This document shows, piece by piece, positions 13,884-20,178 of a stretch of DNA of 20,178 bases. The notes under the pieces were generated by a model. The model ran no database searches, was not told the origin of the DNA, and was given only the letters and a program-made list of their open reading frames with translations. Each line of letters starts with the position of its first letter. Positions within the stretch are counted from its first letter, which is position 1. Origin of the DNA: Hyphomicrobiales bacterium (GTDB lineage: Bacteria; Pseudomonadota; Alphaproteobacteria; Rhizobiales; Aestuariivirgaceae); the NCBI GenBank assembly GCA_023266715.1, contig JAHFPK010000018.1, positions 1 through 20,178 of the forward strand. Direction: 5' to 3'. Position numbers and translations under genes: made by a program.

Positions 13884-14368
13884 CCCGCCCCTTCACCATC
13901 CGCGAATACAAAGACAGCGATGAAGCGCAAGTCGTTGAGCTGGCGCGTGAGCTGCAGGCCTATGAGTTTCCAATGTACAGGTGGGGGAAACCGCCTGAAG
14001 ATATTGGCCCTTGGTATTTGGAGGAGCACAAGAAATGGTGTGCCGAGAATGAAGGTGTAATTCTCGTTGCTGAACGCGCCAAAGTATTGCTGGGTTACGC
14101 AACCATTCTTACCAAATGCGAATCCGACGGAACGAGCGACGAGATCGCCTACACTTACGCCCATGTCGCTGAACTTCTGGTCACAGAATCGGCGCGGCGG
14201 CAAGGAATTGGTGAAGCTCTCTTGATTGCTTGCGAGAAAGAGGCTCGCTCCAAGGGCCGCAAAATTTTTCGCATTGGCGTTCTTGCCCGGAATACCGGGG
14301 CGATTGCAGTCTATTACGACTTTGGATTTGCCCCCTATCACCAGACACTGGAAAAAATTCTTGAATGA
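13880..14368 (+). CDS. GNAT-family N-acetyltransferase (non-canonical start)
   Basis: A 162-residue acetyltransferase if it starts at the ATA at 13880, the codon in line with the usual N-terminus (xTRPFTIREYKDSDEAQVVE). No ATG, GTG or TTG lies near that point in frame; TTG codons occur only about 90 bases upstream, inside the zinc-finger gene, and a CTG at 13862. The GNAT core is intact: GVILVAERAKVLLGYATI, the AELLVTESARRQGIGEAL acetyl-CoA loop, GRKIFRIGVLARNTGAIAVYYDFGF and the terminal TLEKIL. The target is unknown. The downstream gene begins within its stop codon (ATGA), so translation of the two is coupled. Confidence 0.85.
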   Translation: MTRPFTIREYKDSDEAQVVELARELQAYEFPMYRWGKPPEDIGPWYLEEHKKWCAENEGVILVAERAKVLLGYATILTKCESDGTSDEIAYTYAHVAELLVTESARRQGIGEALLIACEKEARSKGRKIFRIGVLARNTGAIAVYYDFGFAPYHQTLEKILE

Positions 14369-15567
14369 AATCCTCCCTCTCCCTTGCAGAAGCTCGAAAG
14401 CTTGCGCTTGCCGCGCAAGGCTTTACCTTTCCCAAACGCGAGGGCAAGGCAAATTGGACGAAGATCAGCAACACAATCAACCAGATAAATTTGCTGCAAA
14501 TCGATAGCGTCAACGTTCTGGTGCGCTCGCACTACTTGCCGGTGTTTTCAAGGCTCGGGCACTATGACCACGCCACACTTGACGCCCGCAGCTTCAGCAA
14601 CAAGAAGCGCACCATGTTTGAATGCTGGTCCCATGAGGCAAGCCTCGTGCCCCTCGACCTTCATCCCCTTATGCGCTGGCGCATGAACCGCGCCCTGAAC
14701 GGCAATGGCACCTATGGCTCAATGAATCGCTTTGCCCACGATGAGCGTGATTATGTGAACAACGTGCTCGAGTTTGTGAGGCGCAACGGCCCCACGGCAG
14801 TGAGCGATTTTCCCGATAGCGGCAAAGGTGAAGGCGGCTGGTGGGGCTGGAGCAAGGGCAAGATGGCGCTTGAAACCCTCTTCGATCAGGGCCTCGTGAC
14901 AACCGCAGCCCGCCCCTCTTTCGAACGCATTTATGATCTCACCGAAAATGTGATTCCCGCAGCGGTTTTGCAGATGCCAACACCTTCTGAATCCGAAACC
15001 TTCCGCAAGCTCTTGGAGCTCTCTGCCCGTGCGTTGGGCGTCGGCACCGAATTTGATCTTCGCGATTATTTTCGTCTGCCCGTAGCGGAAACCAAAGTTG
15101 CCCTTGCTGAACTCATTGAAGAGGGTACGCTTACTCCAGTTCAGGTGCAGGATTGGAAACATCAAGCTTATATACACCGCGACACCAAACTTCCGCGCAA
15201 GGCCGGCAGTATCGCGCTGGTCTCGCCCTTCGATCCTCTTGTGTGGGAGCGCGCCCGGGCCGAACGGCTTTTCAATTTCCATTACCGTATTGAAATTTAT
15301 ACGCCAGCCGAGAAACGTAAATATGGCTACTATGTCCTGCCCTTCCTGATGGGCGACCGCTTTGCAGGACGCGTATGCCTGAAAGCGGATCGCCAAGCGG
15401 GCGTGCTGCGCGCCAACGCGGCTCATCTCGAACCCCACGCCGACGCAAAAGAAACAGCCGATGCCTTGAGTAACGAGTTGCTTTTGATGGCGACTTGGCT
15501 TGGTCTCAATGGCGTTGAAGTCGGAGCAAAAGGAAATCTCGCCCGTCATTTGAAGGCCGCCCTGTGA
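14365..15567 (+). CDS. HTH_42 / YcaQ-type DNA glycosylase-like protein
   Basis: A 400-residue protein of the winged-helix HTH_42 (PF06224) superfamily, which includes E. coli YcaQ (AlkX) and Streptomyces AlkZ, glycosylases that unhook DNA interstrand crosslinks and remove bulky N-alkyl adducts. Recognisable parts are LSLAEARKLALAAQGF at the start, the catalytic-region motif LLQIDSVNVLVRSHYLPVF (Q45, D47, corresponding to the Q-x-D/Q motif), the RTMFECWSHEASLVPLDLHPLMRWRM segment and the late SPFDPLVWERARAERLFNFHYRIEIYTPAEKRKYGYYVLPFLMGD block. Length is normal. It overlaps the upstream GNAT by ATGA and the downstream GNAT by GTGA. Confidence 0.9.
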   Translation: MKSSLSLAEARKLALAAQGFTFPKREGKANWTKISNTINQINLLQIDSVNVLVRSHYLPVFSRLGHYDHATLDARSFSNKKRTMFECWSHEASLVPLDLHPLMRWRMNRALNGNGTYGSMNRFAHDERDYVNNVLEFVRRNGPTAVSDFPDSGKGEGGWWGWSKGKMALETLFDQGLVTTAARPSFERIYDLTENVIPAAVLQMPTPSESETFRKLLELSARALGVGTEFDLRDYFRLPVAETKVALAELIEEGTLTPVQVQDWKHQAYIHRDTKLPRKAGSIALVSPFDPLVWERARAERLFNFHYRIEIYTPAEKRKYGYYVLPFLMGDRFAGRVCLKADRQAGVLRANAAHLEPHADAKETADALSNELLLMATWLGLNGVEVGAKGNLARHLKAAL

Positions 15568-16097
15568 TTCACATCGAAACCGATAGGCTAGTCCTGCGCC
15601 TTGTGCCGCTTGCCGGTCTGGCCAGCACGGCGGCCGGAAATATCAAGGCTACACGGGGTTTGGTTGGTGAAAAACTCCCCGAGGAGTGGTTCGATGATTC
15701 CTGGGTTTACAAATTGCGCTACGATCAGTGGCTCGCAGACCCCACCTATGCTCCCTGGTCCTTCCGTGCCATCGCATCAAAAGAAACCGGTGACATCATT
15801 GGCAGCATGAATTGCCATCACAAGCCCATGCCCTTTGTGCACAATGGCAAGGAAAGCTTGGCTACCGAAATGGGCTACACAATATTTGAACCATGGCGCA
15901 GGCAAGGCATTGCCTACGAAGCAATACTGGCTTTCATCGCTTGGGCCAAAACTGAAGGCCTTGAAAGCGTCATCCTCTCAATCCAGCCAGCGAATATCGC
16001 CTCCCTGGCACTCGCAACAAAATTGGGGGCTGTCCAGATTGGCTCACAAATCGACGAAAAAGATGGGCCGGAAGACATCTATCTTTTTAATTGCTGA
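15564..16097 (+). CDS. GNAT-family N-acetyltransferase (RimJ/RimL-like)
   Basis: A 177-residue acetyltransferase beginning at a GTG that overlaps the TGA of the preceding gene. The N-terminal IETDRLVLRLVPL is the hallmark of the RimJ/RimL group. The acetyl-CoA binding loop is MGYTIFEPWRRQGIAYEAI and the conserved Asn region is ILSIQPANIASLALATKLGA. Relatives modify ribosomal protein N-termini, antibiotics or small amines; the substrate here is unknown. It is the last gene of the four-gene unit, followed by a long hairpin. Confidence 0.88.
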   Translation: MIHIETDRLVLRLVPLAGLASTAAGNIKATRGLVGEKLPEEWFDDSWVYKLRYDQWLADPTYAPWSFRAIASKETGDIIGSMNCHHKPMPFVHNGKESLATEMGYTIFEPWRRQGIAYEAILAFIAWAKTEGLESVILSIQPANIASLALATKLGAVQIGSQIDEKDGPEDIYLFNC

Positions 16098-16135
16098 GTT
16101 ATGGCCTCTCCCGTGCAACGGGACCGTGCAATATT

Positions 16136-16285
16136 CACCCTCTCCTGTGCGGTACGCATGGGAGAGGGTGCCCGAAGGGCGGGTGAGGGCTCTTGGATGA
16201 AGCGGTAGATATTTGAAATTGTCATAGCGAAGAAGCCCTCATCCGGGCTTCGCCCACCTTCTCCCATCCTCCGGACGGGAGAAGG
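16136..16285 (-). repeat. Mosaic extragenic repeat, copy C (reverse orientation)
   Basis: Read on the minus strand it starts with CCTTCTCCC/GGGAGAAGG (16285-16277 and 16265-16257), then GGATGAGGGC, then CCCTCACCC. It ends in a long hairpin: CACCCTCTCC (16136-16145) pairs with GGAGAGGGTG (16161-16170), and the stem continues inward through TGTGCG/CGCATG to a three-base loop, about 16 bp with two G-T pairs. A small extra hairpin CCCGT-gca-ACGGG lies at 16110-16122, outside the core. It sits between the convergent ends of the GNAT gene and the aminotransferase gene. Confidence 0.75.
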
Positions 16286-16325
16286 CCAATTTTGCAACAG
16301 TCCTCAAACGGGAGAAGATGTTTCC

Positions 16326-17762
16326 TTAATTTCCGCCGTGCTGTATCGGCCGCGCAATAGGGGGCAGCAATCCGCCCTTCACCAGATCATGGGTCACTTC
16401 TTCAATCGCCCCATGCAGCGTATCAACAAGAAAATCAGCCTCAACCATGCTGAGCGTAAGCGGTGGTGACATCACATCAAGATGACCCAGTGGCCGCACC
16501 AGCAGGCCGCGCTGTTCACACAGGCTCGAGATGCGCTTTGAAATATTGATCTCATCGGGCAGATGCGCTTTGGTTGCCTTGTCCGCAACGTATTCAACGC
16601 ACATCATCAGGCGCTTTCCCCGCACATTACCGACAAGCCGCAAAGCCTCCAATTCCTTCAAGCGCTTTTCGAAATAGTCACCCACCACTTTCACATGGTC
16701 AAGCAGGCCTTCGCGCTCAATAATTTCGATATTTTTTAAGCCAACGGCACAGCACACGGGGTGGCCCGAATAGGTAAAGCCATGCGCAAACCACACATTG
16801 GGTCCGGGCCGGCTGATACTCTCATAAACCGCGTCGGAGAAAATCGTGGCGCCCAGCGGCAGATATCCAGAAGTCAGCCCCTTGGCCGACACGATGATAT
16901 CGGGTTCAACCCCGAACACATCATAACTCGCAAACCAGTGGCCCAATCTGCCAAAGGCTGTCACCACTTCATCGGCGATGAACAAAATGCCATTCTCCCT
17001 CGCCACCTCCCACATGCGCTTGAAATAGCCGGGAGGAGGTGTCACCACGCCGCCTGAGCCCTGAATGGGTTCGGCTATGAAGGCTGCGATATTATGCGCG
17101 CCCACTTCCAGAATTTTCGCCTTGAATTCTTCCACCAGAAAATCCGTGAACTGATCTTCTGACATGCCCACTGGCCGTCGATAGGGATAGGGTGCCGAAA
17201 GATGGTGGATGAAATCCGAGAGATAGTGAAAATTCTCCGTGCGGTCACCATAGCGATTGCCAATGGAAATCGTAAGATAAGTCGAGCCATGGTAGGAATT
17301 GTGCCGCGAGATAATATGCTTGCGGCTGGGTTCGCCGCGCCGCGCGTGATAAAAGTGAGCAAGCCTGATCGCCGTATCGTTCGCACAGGAGCCGGACGTC
17401 GAATACGCCACATGATTGAGCGAACCCGGTGCAATCTCGGCAAGCTTGGCGGCAAGCTCGGCCGCGGGCGCATTGCTCATGTCCACAAAGGCATTGGCAT
17501 AGGGCAGCAGCAGCGCCTGCTCGGCCATGGCTTCCGCCATTTCCTTGCGGCCATAGCCCACATTCACGCACCACATGCCGCCAAGTCCGTCGAGGTAGCG
17601 TTTGCCGTTCACATCCGTGATGTGGCTTCCTTCGCCTTCCACAATGAGGAGGGAGCCTTCTTTCTTGAAACTGTCAAAATGCGTCCAGGGATGCAGGAAA
17701 TGATCGTGATCCTTCTGCCACAGGTCTTGCGCGTTGAAGCGGTTGCTGGCCGATTTGAGCAT
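16326..17762 (-). CDS. Class III PLP-dependent aminotransferase (omega-amino acid/aspartate aminotransferase family)
   Basis: A 478-residue fold-type I enzyme. The frame is open from 17792, but GAGGAG placed before the ATG at 17762 sets the start at MLKSASNRFNAQDLWQKD. Visible motifs: DVNGKRYLDGLGGMWCVNVG, the phosphate-binding STSGSCANDTAIRLAHFY, HNSYHGSTYLTIS, the EPIQGSGGVVTPPPGYF strand, IADEVVTAFGRLG with D264, and SAKGLTSGYLPLGA with Schiff-base K294. The WxH and HGFTYSGHPV signatures fit omega-amine/omega-amino acid:pyruvate aminotransferases. The exact amine is unknown. It lies 48 bases after another aminotransferase gene on the same strand, with a perfect palindrome directly before its ribosome binding site. 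Confidence 0.92.
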   Translation of the reverse strand: MLKSASNRFNAQDLWQKDHDHFLHPWTHFDSFKKEGSLLIVEGEGSHITDVNGKRYLDGLGGMWCVNVGYGRKEMAEAMAEQALLLPYANAFVDMSNAPAAELAAKLAEIAPGSLNHVAYSTSGSCANDTAIRLAHFYHARRGEPSRKHIISRHNSYHGSTYLTISIGNRYGDRTENFHYLSDFIHHLSAPYPYRRPVGMSEDQFTDFLVEEFKAKILEVGAHNIAAFIAEPIQGSGGVVTPPPGYFKRMWEVARENGILFIADEVVTAFGRLGHWFASYDVFGVEPDIIVSAKGLTSGYLPLGATIFSDAVYESISRPGPNVWFAHGFTYSGHPVCCAVGLKNIEIIEREGLLDHVKVVGDYFEKRLKELEALRLVGNVRGKRLMMCVEYVADKATKAHLPDEINISKRISSLCEQRGLLVRPLGHLDVMSPPLTLSMVEADFLVDTLHGAIEEVTHDLVKGGLLPPIARPIQHGGN

Positions 17763-17774
17763 AACGGTCTCCTC

Positions 17775-17794
17775 TATTGAATGTACATTCAATA
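17775..17794. promoter_or_regulatory. Perfect 20-bp palindrome, probable repressor operator
   Basis: TATTGAATGTACATTCAATA is its own exact reverse complement. It fills most of the gap between the two aminotransferase genes and abuts the Shine-Dalgarno of the downstream one. The TTGAATGnnCATTCAA form is typical of TetR-family operators such as BetI-like sites. No TetR gene is present in this window. Symmetry is certain; the operator role is inferred. Confidence 0.7.
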
Positions 17795-17810
17795 CATATT
17801 AGCTCGGGGT

Positions 17811-19109
17811 TCAGGCCGAAGCCACCATCAAATGCCTGTAGCGCTTGATGAAGCTCTCCAGGGCATCCAGCAGCCGCTGGGTTTCGGGCTGTTTCACCAT
17901 CAGGGAAAGCGCCATGAAGCCGCGTTCTGCAATATAAATGCCTCGATCCAGGAGATCGAGATAAAGCAGTCGTTTCAATCGTTTATCTCCCATTTCCGTA
18001 TCTTCTGGTTTAACGATGGAGCCAGCGATGGGATGCAGCGTGAGCATCGATCCCATGCCCGTCGCCTGCATGGCAGCCTGATAGCCCATGCAGAGATCAT
18101 TGATGTCGTGACGCAACTTCTCGCCTCGTTCATTGAGAGCGACACAGGCGTCCGGCGTGAAAATCTCCGTAAGCCCCGCATGGCCCGCCGTCATGGTGAG
18201 CGTATTGTTGTTGAAGGTGCCGGCATGGGGCAATGCGTTGGGCTGCGACGGATTGAACTGCTCCATGACAGCGCGCTTGCCGCCAAAGGCCCCAAAACTC
18301 ATGCCGCCGCCGATATATTTCCCAAGCGTCTTGAGATCGGGCTGAATGCCATATCGCGCAGAAAGCCCATTGGGATGCAACCGTGACGACATCACCTCAT
18401 CGAAGATCAAAACGATCCCCCGTCTGGCCGTTTCCTCCCGCAGCATCGTAAGGAACTCCAACGTTGCCGGCAAACACCCGCCGCCGCCCAGCATGGGCTC
18501 CAGAATAACCGCGGCCAATTCATCCGCATGCTGAACAATGAGCGCGCGGGTTTTCTCAATGTCATTGAAGTGCGCCAGCACGCAGTCGAAAGGTGCATTC
18601 ACCGGCGAGGCGCCATGCGTGAAATAGAGGGTGCCCCCATGATAGCCGCCTTCCATCGGCATGATTTTTTTACGCCCCGTGAAGCAGCGCGCCGCCGCCA
18701 GCGCCATCATGTTGGCTTCCGTGCCCGAATTGGTGAAGCGCACCAGGTCGAGATGAAAGCGCTCGGTCACCGCTTCGGCAAAAATCACTTCGCGGGAATG
18801 ATGGGCACCGAGATTGAGGCCCTGTGCCAAAGCATCGGCAACCGCTTTATGAATGCGCGGATGCGAATGGCCATAGATGCCTGCCGAATACTCCCCCACC
18901 AAATCGAGATAGGAATGCCCATCAACATCCCAGATCGTTGCCCCGTCCGCCCGCTCCGCCCGAATGGGAAAAGGCGCAGAAAACAGTACCGTGCGTGTAT
19001 TGCCACCGGGCATCACGGCCTTCGCCCGCTCATGCAGCGCCTGGGTCTTGGGCCGCTTGGCCACAAAATTGGCAATTGCTTCATCAACGGCTATATCAAG
19101 CGCAGTCAT
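17811..19109 (-). CDS. Class III PLP-dependent aminotransferase, GSA-aminomutase-like
   Basis: A 432-residue enzyme starting MTALDIAVDEAIANFVAKRP. It has the glutamate-1-semialdehyde aminomutase layout: VMPGGNTRTVLFSAPFPI, DVDGHSYLDLVGEYSAGIYG, FTNSGTEANMMALAAARCFT, GGYHGGTLYF, LEPMLGGGGCLP, FDEVMSSRL (D237) and LGKYIGGGMSFGAFGG with Schiff-base K264, then HAGTFNNNTLTMTAG. A dedicated HemL role is doubtful because the gene sits beside another amine-type aminotransferase rather than heme genes, and the EVMSSRLHPNGLS segment matches the catabolic aspartate-aminotransferase-family members. It is upstream of the 478-residue aminotransferase and probably shares its transcript. Confidence 0.9.
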   Translation of the reverse strand: MTALDIAVDEAIANFVAKRPKTQALHERAKAVMPGGNTRTVLFSAPFPIRAERADGATIWDVDGHSYLDLVGEYSAGIYGHSHPRIHKAVADALAQGLNLGAHHSREVIFAEAVTERFHLDLVRFTNSGTEANMMALAAARCFTGRKKIMPMEGGYHGGTLYFTHGASPVNAPFDCVLAHFNDIEKTRALIVQHADELAAVILEPMLGGGGCLPATLEFLTMLREETARRGIVLIFDEVMSSRLHPNGLSARYGIQPDLKTLGKYIGGGMSFGAFGGKRAVMEQFNPSQPNALPHAGTFNNNTLTMTAGHAGLTEIFTPDACVALNERGEKLRHDINDLCMGYQAAMQATGMGSMLTLHPIAGSIVKPEDTEMGDKRLKRLLYLDLLDRGIYIAERGFMALSLMVKQPETQRLLDALESFIKRYRHLMVASA

Positions 19110-19207
19110 GGCAAGGTCCCCAAAAAGCTCAAAGGAAACAACCTACACTTTCCAGCCAAATTGGCGAGGGCGGCTTGCAGTATTGGTTTTTTTGGCTTCA
19201 GCTGCGA

Positions 19208-20178
19208 TCACTTGTGATCGTGGGTAGCGCCACTTATCCCCCGGTCCCTGACAACCGTGACCGTGCACGGCGCTTCTGCGGCAACCCGGCCGGAAACGCT
19301 GCCAAGAATTTTCCGCATCGTTGAATTGGTCCTTGCCCCCATGATAATTTGATCGACATTGTTCACGCGGGCAAATTCCAGAATCGCTTCGGCGGGGTCA
19401 ATGGCTTCAAGCACATGGAACGTGGCTTTGCCATTGCCAAGCCCAAGAGGATGCACCCAGTCCTTCAATTTGACCAGGTAATTCAAATGCTTGTTGTTGC
19501 CTTCTGCATCAAGGCTTGAATCAAGGGTAATTCTGGCGAGTTTAAGGACGTTGACGCACGCAAGTCTCGTGTTTTGCGTGCGCTCAAGAATTTGCGCAAT
19601 AGTTTGCCGGAGCGGTTTTGCAAGGTCCTCTTGGCCGTTGCTGAGATCAATCGCCACCATGACGATGGGCACGCTTGCTGAACCCATCGCTGCTTCGGGG
19701 GGACGCTCAATCATCGCCGATTCCGCTTCAGACTTGCGTTTCAATACGGCGAAAAAGGAATCTTGCTTGATTTTCCGCGATCGCTCCGTGAGTTCGACCT
19801 GCGCTGGATTTTTGAGGTCAAAGGCAAGATGAGATGCGGTTTGCGGCCGCCGTGCCGCGTTCACCTCGAGGCAACGCAGCACGATTTCCTGAAACCATAA
19901 TGGTGTGTCGGGCCTGAGTTTCAGGAGCGGCACGGGATCGCGCCACAGGCGCCGCTTGAGGCCCTTCAGCCTTTGCGGATCGCCAAACGGGCGGATTCCG
20001 CTTGCAAAGAAATACATGAGTACGCCCAGGGCAAAAAGATCGCTCCGCGGGTCATTGCGCACACCAAGAACCTGCTCCGGCGCCATGTAAGGCGCCGTGC
20101 CATAGGGTAAGCGAAACTCTTCAGCCATCAGATCTGGCAGCTCGCGGTGGCGCGACAGGCCAAAGTCAATCAGGACGG
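19208..20178 (-). CDS. Ser/Thr protein kinase - universal stress protein fusion (5' end outside window)
   Basis: The gene runs off the right edge; the start is not in the window. The first visible residues include the kinase DFG motif (VLIDFGLSR), followed by the activation and P+1 region GTAPYMAPEQVLG, the DPRSDLFALGVLMYFFASG helix and the conserved Arg in ARRPQTASHLAFDL. So the C-lobe of a Hanks-type kinase is intact from DFG onward. After a linker (about residues 145-180 of the visible part) comes a UspA domain starting VPIVMVAIDLSNG and ending MGARTNSTMRKILGSVSGRV then APCTVTVV, with the G-rich nucleotide loop of ATP-binding Usps partly kept. Such kinase-Usp fusions are known. The partner substrate is unknown. 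It is followed by the aminotransferase genes after 98 bases, with no terminator seen. Confidence 0.9.
   Translation of the reverse strand, partial: VLIDFGLSRHRELPDLMAEEFRLPYGTAPYMAPEQVLGVRNDPRSDLFALGVLMYFFASGIRPFGDPQRLKGLKRRLWRDPVPLLKLRPDTPLWFQEIVLRCLEVNAARRPQTASHLAFDLKNPAQVELTERSRKIKQDSFFAVLKRKSEAESAMIERPPEAAMGSASVPIVMVAIDLSNGQEDLAKPLRQTIAQILERTQNTRLACVNVLKLARITLDSSLDAEGNNKHLNYLVKLKDWVHPLGLGNGKATFHVLEAIDPAEAILEFARVNNVDQIIMGARTNSTMRKILGSVSGRVAAEAPCTVTVVRDRGISGATHDHK

Noticed and set aside
17202..17780. 192-codon plus-strand frame opposite the aminotransferase
   Set aside because: Antisense shadow of a strongly conserved enzyme.
17811..19109. Assignment as HemL (tetrapyrrole synthesis)
   Set aside because: The sequence is GSA-aminomutase-like, but the gene context and EVMSSRL segment fit a catabolic class III aminotransferase better. 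Most alphaproteobacteria make 5-aminolevulinate by HemA from glycine.

Overview
The window reads as a piece of chromosome from an alphaproteobacterium, most likely of the order Hyphomicrobiales (Rhizobiales). The grounds are a ChvE/GguA/GguB sugar transporter very close to the Agrobacterium type, a cysE followed by a DUF3126 gene, a DUF1272 protein, an NDUFS6-like zinc-finger protein, and several copies of a mosaic extragenic repeat of the kind common in that order. This placement is by recognition of families, not by a search.

Layout. Bases 1-694 are a scar: an IS110-type transposase fragment entering from the left edge is fused at about base 174 to the cut 3' end of an opposite-strand DUF4062 gene that also carries a frameshift. 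After an empty 340-base stretch come mgtE (minus) and a divergent EamA/DMT transporter (plus), then repeat copy A, a DUF1272 gene, tRNA-Leu(GAG) and a secreted transglutaminase-like cysteine peptidase with a clear terminator. Repeat copy B follows.

Bases 5212-10030 are a sugar-uptake locus. chvE-gguA-gguB run on the minus strand, with a strong terminator-like hairpin between chvE and gguA, and a GntR/FCD regulator is divergent from chvE. The regulator ends tail-to-tail, with overlapping stop codons, against a gamma-carbonic-anhydrase-like gene that is preceded by a small membrane protein gene. A conserved single-pass membrane protein, DUF3126, cysE and an alpha/beta hydrolase follow.

Bases 13638-16097 form a compact plus-strand operon: NDUFS6-like zinc finger, GNAT, HTH_42/YcaQ-type DNA glycosylase, GNAT. 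The junctions overlap by a few bases, and the first GNAT seems to start on ATA. After repeat copy C come two same-strand class III aminotransferases with a perfect 20-bp palindrome in the 48-base gap between them. The right edge holds a truncated Ser/Thr kinase fused to a universal stress protein domain.

No CRISPR array, prophage or complete insertion sequence was seen. The most informative unexplained signals are the 20-bp palindrome operator, the mosaic repeats with differing internal hairpins, the ATAA start/stop junction, and the chvE-gguA hairpin. I did not find a clearly new multi-gene system; the zinc finger/GNAT/YcaQ/GNAT operon is the best candidate for an uncharacterised functional unit.
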